Source: Actinomadura sp. KC345
GTDB taxonomy: Bacteria; Actinomycetota; Actinomycetes; Streptosporangiales; Streptosporangiaceae
Length of the DNA stretch: 32,931 nucleotides
Reading direction: 5' to 3'
Assembly: GCF_004348515.1 (NCBI RefSeq)
Contig: NZ_SMKH01000056.1
Span: 1-32,931, forward strand
The notes under the pieces were generated by a model. The model made no database searches. It was not told the origin of the DNA and was given only the letters and a program-made list of their open reading frames with translations. The position numbers were made by a program, and so were the translations under genes. Shown here piece after piece: positions 7,670-14,553 of the stretch; position 1 is the stretch's first letter, and every line of letters starts with the position of its first letter.

Positions 7670-7705
7670 GATCTCCCCCCAGTGATGATCAGTTACGGGG
7701 AGATC
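7670..7705 (-). promoter_or_regulatory. Hairpin that would sequester the ribosome site of the histone-like gene
   Basis: GATCTCCCC (7670-7678) and GGGGAGATC (7697-7705) form a perfect 9-bp inverted repeat with an 18-base loop. On the minus-strand mRNA the 3' arm is the GGGGAG ribosome site itself, ending one base before the GTG start. If the leader is transcribed from upstream of 7705 the ribosome site would be paired. A possible -10-like TAGATC overlaps the 5' arm, so the start of transcription decides whether the hairpin forms. Confidence 0.5.
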
Positions 7706-7750
7706 TATTCCACACTTTGTGACGCTCTACACACGCTGCGTCATTCCAGA

Positions 7751-8659
7751 TCAGACGCCCACCGGATGCCAGACGGTCTTGGTCTCCAGGAACGCGGTCA
7801 TCCGTGCGGTTCCGGGCTCCGCGGCCCAGTCGGTCCGGCCGGTCTGATCAGTGCCGTCGGGGCGCAGGACGCGTTTCAGATTCTCGGCGGCCTTCTCCTC
7901 CAGGTCCGGCACGTCCTCGGGCGCGGCGCCGGTGAGGTCGATGGCGTTGACGTCCATGTGGGCGGCCAGCCAGGGGGCGATCTCGGCGCGGTGCCCGGTG
8001 AGGATGTTGACCACCCCGCCGGGCAGGTCGGACGTGGCCAGCACCTCGGCCAGCGTGATCGCCGGCAGCGGCGCCGGTTCGGACGCGACCACGACGGCGG
8101 TGTTGCCGGACACGATGGCCGGGGCCACGGCCGACACCAGGCCGAGCAGCGGCGAGTCCGGCGCGACGAGGGCGACGACGCCGGTGGGCTCGGGCGTGGA
8201 GAAGTTGAAGAACGGGCCGGACACGGGGTTGGCGGACCCGGCGACGGCGGTGAGCTTGTCGGCCCATCCCGCGTACCACACCCACCGGTCGACGGCCGCG
8301 TCCACCTCGGCGGCGGCCTGCGGTCTGGTCAGGCCCGTCGCGCGGAGCTCGTCGACGAACTGGCCGCGGCGCCCCTCCAGCATCTCGGCGACGCGGTAGA
8401 GGATCTGGCCGCGGTTGTAGGCGGTGCGGCCCGACCAGCCGGGGAACGCCTTGCGCGCGGCGACGACCGCGTCACGGGCGTCCTTGCGGGACGCGCGGGA
8501 CGCGTTGGCGACGAACCGCTCCCTGGAGTCGGTGACCACGTACGACCTGCCGGACTCGGACCGGGGGAACGCGCCCCCGATGAACAGCTTGTAGGTTTTG
8601 CGGACGGCGAGACGCGCGTCCGCGACAGGGCCCTGCTTGGACGCTGCGGGCTTAGACAT
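7751..8659 (-). CDS. Truncated aldehyde dehydrogenase homologue lacking the catalytic domain
   Basis: A 302-residue protein similar to the N-terminal, coenzyme-binding half of aldehyde dehydrogenases (FIGGAFPRSESG, YNRGQILYRVAEML, WVWYAGWADKL, VSGNTAVVV, LPGGVVNILTG). It then ends with a short unrelated tail (ETKTVWHPVGV). The ELGGK glutamate region and the catalytic Cys segment are absent. The usual WNFPL becomes DSPLL, and the Lys of the KPAE motif is replaced by Val (VVVASEPAP). It is therefore unlikely to be an active dehydrogenase. Its ATG overlaps the stop of the full-length enzyme gene by eight bases (ATGTCTAA), indicating coupled, near-equal expression. A non-catalytic partner subunit or regulator of the full enzyme is inference; the well-kept open frame argues against simple decay. 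Confidence 0.85.
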   Translation of the reverse strand: MSKPAASKQGPVADARLAVRKTYKLFIGGAFPRSESGRSYVVTDSRERFVANASRASRKDARDAVVAARKAFPGWSGRTAYNRGQILYRVAEMLEGRRGQFVDELRATGLTRPQAAAEVDAAVDRWVWYAGWADKLTAVAGSANPVSGPFFNFSTPEPTGVVALVAPDSPLLGLVSAVAPAIVSGNTAVVVASEPAPLPAITLAEVLATSDLPGGVVNILTGHRAEIAPWLAAHMDVNAIDLTGAAPEDVPDLEEKAAENLKRVLRPDGTDQTGRTDWAAEPGTARMTAFLETKTVWHPVGV

Positions 8660-10097
8660 CGAGGTAGGCCTCCAGTCCGTGGCGTCCGCCCTCGCGGCCG
8701 AACCCCGATTCCTTGTAGCCGCCGAACGGGGACGCCGGGTCGAACTTGTTGAAGGTGTTGGCCCACACGACCCCGGCCCGCAGCCGCTGCGCGGTCCACA
8801 GGATCTGTGAGCCCTTCTCCGTCCAGATCCCCGCCGACAGCCCGTAGGGCGTGTTGTTGGCCTTGGTCACGGCCTCCTCCGGCGTCCGGAACGTCAGCAC
8901 CGACAGCACCGGCCCGAAGATCTCCTCACGCGCGATCCGGTGCGACTGCGCCACGCCGGTGAACACCGTGGGCGCGAACCAGAAGCCCTGCCGGGGCAGC
9001 TCGCACGGCGGCGACCACCGCGTCGCGCCCTCCCGCTCCCCCGCGTCGGAGAGTTCCCTGATCTTCGCGAGCTGGGCGGCGGAGTTGATCGCTCCGACGT
9101 CGGTGTTCTTGTCCAGCGGATCCCCGACCCGCAGCGTCGCCATCCGGGCCTTCAGCCGCTCCATGACCTCCCCGGCGACCGATTCCTGGACGAGCAGCCG
9201 CGATCCCGCGCAGCACACGTGCCCCTGGTTGAAGAAGATCCCGTTCACGATGCCCTCGACCGCCTGGTCGAGCGCGGCGTCGTCGAACACGATGTTGGCG
9301 GCCTTGCCCCCGAGTTCGAGCGTCAGCCTCTTGCGGGTGCCCGCCACCGTGCGGGCGATCTGCCGCCCGACCCCGGTGGACCCGGTGAACGCCACCTTGT
9401 CGACGCCGTCGTGCGCGACGAGGATGCGGCCGGTCTCCCCCGCTCCGGTGACGATGTTGACGACGCCGGGCGGCAGTTCGGCCTGGCGGCAGATGTCGGC
9501 GAACATCAGCGCGGTCAGCGGAGTGGTCTCCGCGGGCTTGAGCACCACGGTGTTCCCGCAGGCCAGCGCCGGAGCGATCTTCCAGGCCAGCATCAGCAGC
9601 GGGAAGTTCCACGGGATCACCTGACCCGCCACCCCCACCGGCTTCGGGGCGGCCCCGAACCCCGCGTGGCCCAGCTTGTCGGCCCACCCGGCGTAGTAGA
9701 AGAAGTGCGCGGCGACCAGCGGGACGTCCACGTCCCGCGACTCGCGGATCGGCTTGCCGTTGTCGATCGACTCCAGCACCGCCAGCTCCCGCGAGCGCTC
9801 CTGGATGATCCGGGCGATCCGGTACAGGTACTTGGCGCGCTCGCGCCCCGGCATCGGCTTCCACACCCTGTCGAACGCCGTCCGCGCGGCGGTCACGGCA
9901 CGGTCGACGTCCGCCTCGTCCGCGCACGCGACGTCGGCCAGCACGCTCTCGTCGGCGGGGTTGATCGTCTTGAACGGCTCGCCGTGCCCGTCCACGAACT
10001 CGCCGTCGACGAACAGCCCGTAGGAGGCGCGGATGTCGACGACGTCCCGCGATTCGGGCGCCGGCGCGTACTCGAAGACTGTCTTCTCGGAAGCCAT
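8652..10097 (-). CDS. NAD(P)-dependent aldehyde dehydrogenase
   Basis: A complete 481-residue aldehyde dehydrogenase that oxidises an aldehyde to the carboxylate in the cytoplasm. Motifs in order: IPWNFPLLML (161-170), GNTVVLKPAE with Lys187, the nucleotide loop FTGSTGVG (237-244), catalytic Glu261 in LELGGK, nucleophile Cys295 in NQGHVCCAGSR, and EEIFGPVLSV followed by FGGYKESGFGREGG at the C-terminus. The ATG at 10097 lies three bases after the deoC stop and the gene overlaps the truncated homologue by eight bases, giving a three-gene operon. With deoC upstream, the likely substrate is acetaldehyde from deoxyribose-5-phosphate cleavage. That role is inferred from context, and other aldehydes are possible. 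Confidence 0.93.
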   Translation of the reverse strand: MASEKTVFEYAPAPESRDVVDIRASYGLFVDGEFVDGHGEPFKTINPADESVLADVACADEADVDRAVTAARTAFDRVWKPMPGRERAKYLYRIARIIQERSRELAVLESIDNGKPIRESRDVDVPLVAAHFFYYAGWADKLGHAGFGAAPKPVGVAGQVIPWNFPLLMLAWKIAPALACGNTVVLKPAETTPLTALMFADICRQAELPPGVVNIVTGAGETGRILVAHDGVDKVAFTGSTGVGRQIARTVAGTRKRLTLELGGKAANIVFDDAALDQAVEGIVNGIFFNQGHVCCAGSRLLVQESVAGEVMERLKARMATLRVGDPLDKNTDVGAINSAAQLAKIRELSDAGEREGATRWSPPCELPRQGFWFAPTVFTGVAQSHRIAREEIFGPVLSVLTFRTPEEAVTKANNTPYGLSAGIWTEKGSQILWTAQRLRAGVVWANTFNKFDPASPFGGYKESGFGREGGRHGLEAYLDV

Positions 10098-10100
10098 GGC

Positions 10101-11030
10101 TCAGTCCAGGGTGAAGTAGTCGGGACCGGAGTACACGCCGGTGGCCAGCTTGCGGCGCTGCATCAGCAGGTCGTTCAGCACGCTCGACGCCCCCAGCCGG
10201 AACCACTCGGGCGCCAGCCAGTCCGGCCCGGCGGTCTCGTTCACCAGCACCAGGTACTTGATCGCGTCCTTCGTCGTCCGGATGCCGCCCGCCGGCTTGA
10301 CGCCGACCTGCCGCCCCGTGGACGCCCGGTAGTCGCGGACGGCCTCCAGCATCACCAGCGTCACCGGCAGCGTCGCGGCCGGCGACACCTTCCCGGTGGA
10401 GGTCTTGATGAAGTCCGCGCCGGCCCGCATCGCCAGCCACGAGGCCCGCCGGACGCCGTCGAGCGTGGCCAGCTCGCCCGTCTCCAGGATGACCTTCAAA
10501 TGCGCGTCGCCGCACGCCTCCTTGACCGCGACGATCTCGTCGAAGACCTTGGCGTAGTCACCGGCGAGGAACGCTCCCCGGTCGATCACCATGTCGATCT
10601 CCGCCGCGCCCGCGGCCACCGCGGCGCGCGTGTCCGCCAGCTTCGCCTCCAGCGGCGCCCGTCCCGAGGGGAACGACGTCGCCACGCTCGCCACCACGAC
10701 GCCGGTCCCCTCAAGGGAGCGGACGGCGACGTCCACCAGGTCGGAGTACACGCACACAGCCGCGACCTTGGGGACGCACGCGTCCGCCGGATCGGGGTGG
10801 GCGGCCTTGGCGCACAGCGCCCGCACCTTCCCGGCCGTGTCCGCGCCTTCGAGGGTGGTCAGGTCCACCATCGAGATCGCGAGGTCGATCGCCTCGGCCT
10901 TCGCCGTCGTCTTGATGGACCGTGTGGCCAGCCGCGCGGCCCGCTCCTCGGCCCCCACCTGATCCACACCCGGCAGACCGTGCAGGAAGGCGCGCAACTC
11001 GGCAGCGCTGTTCAGAGTCTCCGTTGACAC
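10101..11030 (-). CDS. deoC: Deoxyribose-phosphate aldolase
   Basis: Cleaves 2-deoxyribose-5-phosphate to glyceraldehyde-3-phosphate and acetaldehyde in deoxynucleoside catabolism. The three active-site residues are visible: Asp in EIDMVI, the Schiff-base Lys in ADFIKTSTGK, and the second Lys in VGVKPAGGIR. Also conserved are RSIKTTAKAEAIDLAISMVDLTTLEG and LKVILETGEL. At about 309 residues it is the long form, like the human enzyme, rather than the roughly 220-residue short form. I place the start at GTG 11030, where the coding pattern begins (VSTETLNSAAELRAFL); a G-rich run lies immediately upstream. An upstream in-frame ATG at 11147 would run into the divergent regulatory region and is unlikely. 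First gene of the deoC-dehydrogenase operon. Confidence 0.92.
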   Translation of the reverse strand: MSTETLNSAAELRAFLHGLPGVDQVGAEERAARLATRSIKTTAKAEAIDLAISMVDLTTLEGADTAGKVRALCAKAAHPDPADACVPKVAAVCVYSDLVDVAVRSLEGTGVVVASVATSFPSGRAPLEAKLADTRAAVAAGAAEIDMVIDRGAFLAGDYAKVFDEIVAVKEACGDAHLKVILETGELATLDGVRRASWLAMRAGADFIKTSTGKVSPAATLPVTLVMLEAVRDYRASTGRQVGVKPAGGIRTTKDAIKYLVLVNETAGPDWLAPEWFRLGASSVLNDLLMQRRKLATGVYSGPDYFTLD

Positions 11031-11125
11031 ACCCCCAGCATCGCCGAACAACCCCCTCAGCACAAAAGCAGACTCTCGCGACGAACCGCCCATACCCGGC
11101 TGACCCGGGTCCTGCCTCGGCGCAG

Positions 11126-11170
11126 TTGACAGCCACCAGTACTGCACATCTAAAGTACTAGCATCCTAGT
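11126..11170 (+). promoter_or_regulatory. Promoter and palindromic operator of the YtrA-type operon
   Basis: A perfect -35 box TTGACA (11126-11131) is followed by -10 candidates TCTAAA (11149, 17-base spacer) or TAAAGT (11151, 19-base spacer). Immediately downstream is ACTAG-CATC-CTAGT (11157-11170), a perfect 5+4+5 palindrome placed to block initiation. AGTACT occurs at 11138-11143 and 11154-11159. YtrA-type GntR proteins usually repress their own ABC operon from such sites, so autorepression is the likely use. Confidence 0.65.
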
Positions 11171-11185
11171 TAAATGGAGGTGGCA

Positions 11186-11578
11186 GTGATCGAGTTCCAT
11201 CTGGACCCCGGGTCAGGGGTGTCGCCGTACATGCAGCTCGTCCGCCAGGTGCGGCAGGCGCTGCGGCTCGATCTGCTGCACGTGGGCGATCAGCTGCCGA
11301 CGGTGAAGGACGTGGTGGCGCAGCTCGCGATCAACCCGAACACCGTCCTCAAGGCGTACCGGGAGCTGGAGCACGAGGGCCTCGTCGCCCCGCGCCCGGG
11401 GCTCGGGACGTTCGTGACGCGCACCCTCGCCGGCGAGTCGCTCGCCGCGCACGGGCCGCTGCGCAGGGACCTGGAGCGCTGGCTCGCCAAGGCACGGCTC
11501 GCCGGCTTGGACGACGAGAGCATCGAGGCGCTGTTCATGACGACCTTTCGGTCCGCCCGCCAGGAGGACATAGCATGA
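11186..11578 (+). CDS. GntR family regulator, YtrA subfamily
   Basis: A short GntR repressor of about 130 residues. The N-terminal winged helix is clear (FHLDPGSGVSPYMQLVRQV, DQLPTVKDVVAQLAINPNTVLKAYRELEHEGLV, PGLGTFVT). Only about 50 helical residues follow, with no large ligand domain, which is the YtrA arrangement. I choose GTG 11186 because GGAGG (11177-11181) lies 4 bases upstream and homologues start MIEFHLD; ATG 11174 overlaps that ribosome site. The stop overlaps the ABC ATPase start (ATGA). YtrA regulators typically control the adjacent ABC transporter in response to cell-envelope stress or antibiotics. Here the operator just upstream supports autoregulation; the inducer is unknown. 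Confidence 0.9.
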   Translation: MIEFHLDPGSGVSPYMQLVRQVRQALRLDLLHVGDQLPTVKDVVAQLAINPNTVLKAYRELEHEGLVAPRPGLGTFVTRTLAGESLAAHGPLRRDLERWLAKARLAGLDDESIEALFMTTFRSARQEDIA

Positions 11579-12459
11579 CCGCCGCCTTGCAGGCCCAGGG
11601 GCTGGGCAAGAAGTACGGGCAGCGGTGGGCGCTGTCGGACTGCACGCTCGACATTCCCTCGGGACGGGTCGTCGGGCTCGTCGGGCCGAACGGAGCGGGG
11701 AAGACGACGCTGCTGAACCTGGCGGTCGGCCAGCTCGCGCCGTCCGCGGGCGGCATCCAGGTGCTCGGCGGGCGTCCGGCGAGCGGGCCGGAGCAGCTCG
11801 CCAAGGTCGGGTACGTCGCCCAGGACACACCGACCTACGCCGGGTTGAGCGTCGCCGACCACCTGAAGCTCGGTGCGCGGCTCAACCCGCGATGGGACGA
11901 CGCGCTCGCCCGTGAACGCGTCGAGCGGCTCGGGCTCGACCCCGCGCGCCGGGCCGGGAAGCTGTCCGGCGGGCAGCGGGCCCAGCTCGCGCTCACCCTC
12001 GGCATCGCCAAACGGCCCGAACTGCTGATCCTGGACGAGCCGGTCGCCGCGCTCGACCCGCTGGCACGCCGCGAGTTCCTGCAGGGCTTGCTGGAGGCCG
12101 CCGTCGAGCACTCGCTCAGCGTCGTGCTGTCGTCCCATCTGGTGTCCGACCTGGAACGAACCTGCGACTACCTCATCGTGCTCGTGGAGTCGCGGGTCCG
12201 GGTGGCGGGGGACGTCGACGACCTGCTCGCCGCCCACCACCGGCTGACCGGGCCGCGCCGCGACCCGGCGACGCTGCCGGCGCAGCAGGAGGTCGTGTCC
12301 GAGAGCCACACCGACCGGCAGAGCACGCTCATCGTCCGGACCGAGGCCCCGATCCACGACCCCGCGTGGACGGTCGGCCGGCTCGGGCTGGAAGACCTCG
12401 TCCTCGCCTACATGACCCATGCCGCCACGGCCCGTCCCAAGCTGGAGGCGATCCGATGA
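11575..12459 (+). CDS. ABC transporter ATP-binding protein
   Basis: ATPase subunit of an ABC-2 type transporter, 294 residues. Walker A is GPNGAGKTT (37-45), the Q-loop region is VAQDTPTYAGLSV, the signature is LSGGQ (130-134), Walker B is LLILDEP (150-156), and the switch His188 is in SSHLV. A C-terminal segment of about 80 residues follows, as in YtrB-like and antibiotic-export ATPases. The start overlaps the GntR gene by four bases and the end overlaps the permease by four bases (both ATGA), so all three genes are translationally coupled. It probably drives the permease next door; the transported molecule is not readable from the sequence. Confidence 0.95.
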   Translation: MTAALQAQGLGKKYGQRWALSDCTLDIPSGRVVGLVGPNGAGKTTLLNLAVGQLAPSAGGIQVLGGRPASGPEQLAKVGYVAQDTPTYAGLSVADHLKLGARLNPRWDDALARERVERLGLDPARRAGKLSGGQRAQLALTLGIAKRPELLILDEPVAALDPLARREFLQGLLEAAVEHSLSVVLSSHLVSDLERTCDYLIVLVESRVRVAGDVDDLLAAHHRLTGPRRDPATLPAQQEVVSESHTDRQSTLIVRTEAPIHDPAWTVGRLGLEDLVLAYMTHAATARPKLEAIR

Positions 12460-13484
12460 TCTGGCTGACGTTCCGGCAGTTCCGCGTCCAGGCCGCGGTG
12501 GTGTTCGGCGGGCTCGCCGCCCTGGGCGCGGTCCTGGCGGTCACCGGGCCCGGCATCTCCGACGCGTACCACGGCGGCGTCGCGGCGTGCACCGCCCAGG
12601 GCGACTGCTCGAACTTCAACGAGCGGTTCTTCATCGACCATGAGATGTACTTCGGCGCGGTGGTCGGCGTCGTTCTGTTCCTCCCGGGCATCATCGGGAT
12701 CTTCTGGGGCGCGCCGCTCATCACCCGCGAGCTGGAGCACGGGACGCACCGGCTCGTCTGGACCCAGAGCGTGACCCGCACCCGCTGGATGGCCGTCAAA
12801 CTCGGACTCATCGGCCTGGCCACCGTGGCCGCCGCGGGACTCGCGTCGCTCGCCGCCGGCTGGTGGTCCGAGCCCCTGGACCAGGCCCTGGCCGAGCGCA
12901 TGCCGCGGATCTCGCCGCTGCTGTTCGACGTGCGGGGCATCGCACCGATCGGCTACGCGGCCTTCGCCTTCATGCTCGGCGTCACCGTCGGCGTCCTCGT
13001 GCGGCGGCTGCTGCCCGCCATGGCGGTCACCCTGATCGTGTTCACCGCCGTCCAGGTCGTGATGCCGCTGTGGGTCCGTCCCCACGTCATCCCACCGGAG
13101 CGCAGGTCCGTCGCAATCACGTCCGAGAACATCGAGCAGTTGAACCTGAACGCGCCCCCAGGGACCACCGACGCACAAATGCGGGTGAGCGTGGAGGCGG
13201 CACCGGGGGCCTGGACATTGTCGAACGAGACGATCGACGCGGCCGGCCGCACCGTCCCGGCGATTCCCAGTTCCCGGTTGGGCGATGCGTGCATGCCGAA
13301 GGGGGGCCCGGGCGGCGAGCCGCCCGACGGCCCGCCGCAGTCGTGCTTCGACAAGATCGCCCAGCTGGGCTACGAGCAGAAGGTGGTGTACCAGCCCGCG
13401 GACCGCTTCTGGCCGCTCCAGTGGGCCGAGACCGGAGTGTTCGCCGTCCTCACCCTGGGCCTGACGGGATTCTGCTTCTCCTAG
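12456..13484 (+). CDS. ABC-2 type transporter permease
   Basis: A 342-residue membrane protein beginning MIWLTFRQFRVQA at ATG 12456, overlapping the ATPase stop. About six hydrophobic segments are visible (roughly 12-32, 65-90, 110-137, 163-180, 186-207 and 320-342). A large polar loop of about 110 residues lies between the last two and probably faces outward. PLITRELEHGTHRLVWTQSVTRTRW after segment 2 is the conserved cytoplasmic region of this family, where the ATPase docks. The protein stops at GFCFS right after the final membrane segment, lacking the usual short basic end (WWxRRR), so the 3' end may have been clipped. Together with the upstream genes it forms a self-regulated YtrA-like export system. 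Confidence 0.85.
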   Translation: MIWLTFRQFRVQAAVVFGGLAALGAVLAVTGPGISDAYHGGVAACTAQGDCSNFNERFFIDHEMYFGAVVGVVLFLPGIIGIFWGAPLITRELEHGTHRLVWTQSVTRTRWMAVKLGLIGLATVAAAGLASLAAGWWSEPLDQALAERMPRISPLLFDVRGIAPIGYAAFAFMLGVTVGVLVRRLLPAMAVTLIVFTAVQVVMPLWVRPHVIPPERRSVAITSENIEQLNLNAPPGTTDAQMRVSVEAAPGAWTLSNETIDAAGRTVPAIPSSRLGDACMPKGGPGGEPPDGPPQSCFDKIAQLGYEQKVVYQPADRFWPLQWAETGVFAVLTLGLTGFCFS

Positions 13485-13530
13485 AAGTCGCCGCGATTTC
13501 CTCGGGTGGTCGTGCGGCCCGGCGACGAAG

Positions 13531-14289
13531 TCAGGGGGTGAGGGTCAGGGTGCGCTGGATCTCCGCCGCGGTGGCGCGTATCCGGTCGGCCGACCTCTCG
13601 ATCCTGGCCAGCTTGGCGGGGCGGCAGGAGATGGCGACGGCGCCGCGGACCGAGCCGGTGGCGTCGGCGACGGGGACGGCGGCGCAGGCGGTGCCGAGGG
13701 AGTACTCCTCGCGGTCGACCTGCATGGCGTCCGGGGCTTCGAGGGAGCGGAACAGGCGTCCGGGGTCGGTGATGGTGTGCGGGGTCAGGTCGACGAGCGG
13801 GTGCCGGGACAGGTAGTCGCGGCGGGCGTCGTCGTCGAACTGGCTCAGGACGCACTTGCCGATGGCCGTGGCGTGCGCGGCGTCCTCGAAGCCGACCCAC
13901 ACGTCGACGCGGGGGGTGCGCGGGCCGTCGGCGATGTCGATGAGGCGGATCTCGTCGTCCATGTGCATGCTGAAGTACGCCGCGACGCCCAGCTCGTCCC
14001 GCAGGTCGATCAGGGTCGGGCGGATGCGGGCCAGCAGCTGCTGGGTCCGGCTCTGCCCGTGCAGGCTCTCGACCCGTTCGCCCAGCACCCAGACGCCGTC
14101 CGACAGCCGGGTCGCGTATCCCTCGTGCGCGAGGGTGCGCAGCAGGTGGTAGGTGGTGGCCAGCGGGAGCCGGGCCTCCCGGGCGAGCTGCTTGGCGGGC
14201 GCGCCGTTCGGATGCGCCGCGACCACTTCCATGAGACGCAGCGCACGCTGCACCGAGGCGATGAGAGTGGGCTTGCGCGTCTCATCCAT
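13531..14289 (-). CDS. IclR family transcriptional regulator
   Basis: A 252-residue IclR-type regulator. The N-terminal winged helix (SVQRALRLMEVVAAH, APAKQLAREARLPLATTYHLLRTLAHEGY) is followed by the effector domain (GVAAYFSMHMDDEIRLIDIADG, ATAIGKCVLSQF, VDREEYSLGTACAAVPV, GAVAISCR), complete to the C-terminus. ATG 14289 is chosen because it leaves the normal short lead-in before the HTH. AGAGGGG lies 13 bases upstream, rather far, and an in-frame ATG at 14349 is the alternative. It is divergent from the acyl-CoA dehydrogenase across about 260 bases, making that gene a candidate target. Effectors of this family are small acids or aromatics; none can be named here. It is convergent with the ABC permease. 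Confidence 0.9.
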   Translation of the reverse strand: MDETRKPTLIASVQRALRLMEVVAAHPNGAPAKQLAREARLPLATTYHLLRTLAHEGYATRLSDGVWVLGERVESLHGQSRTQQLLARIRPTLIDLRDELGVAAYFSMHMDDEIRLIDIADGPRTPRVDVWVGFEDAAHATAIGKCVLSQFDDDARRDYLSRHPLVDLTPHTITDPGRLFRSLEAPDAMQVDREEYSLGTACAAVPVADATGSVRGAVAISCRPAKLARIERSADRIRATAAEIQRTLTLTP

Positions 14290-14553
14290 TACCCACAGCG
14301 AACCCCTCTGGCCTGGTCCGGTCAAGGCCTCGGCGACGATCGCGTCCATTGGATCACTTCTGACGTGCACGTGAGGCGTGTTTCCCGATTCGGCCACGGG
14401 ATATGGCGATCACATGGCCAGGCACAGGTTCAGGACTACTCAGAAGTACAACCGGGGAGTAACTTCGGGGCGGAGGCACGCCGCATCCAAGGACCCGAGA
14501 TCGGACGATCCAACCCGGGGACGTTGGGGGCCGTCCCCTGCCGAGGAGGACGC

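Noticed and set aside
6632..8752. 706-codon plus-strand open frame with hydrophobic Val/Leu/Ala repeats
   Set aside because: It is the antisense of the histone-like gene's AKST codons, which reads as a false membrane protein, and it continues antisense into the aldehyde dehydrogenase genes.
13488..13526. Hairpin GTCGCCG/CGGCGAC between the ABC permease and IclR genes
   Set aside because: The arms are 7 bp with a 25-base loop and no T-tract; not convincing as a terminator.
14363..14372. ACGTGCACGT palindrome upstream of the IclR gene as its operator
   Set aside because: It is only 10 bp, GC-rich, and lies within the possible 5' coding extension of the regulator; too weak to list as a site.
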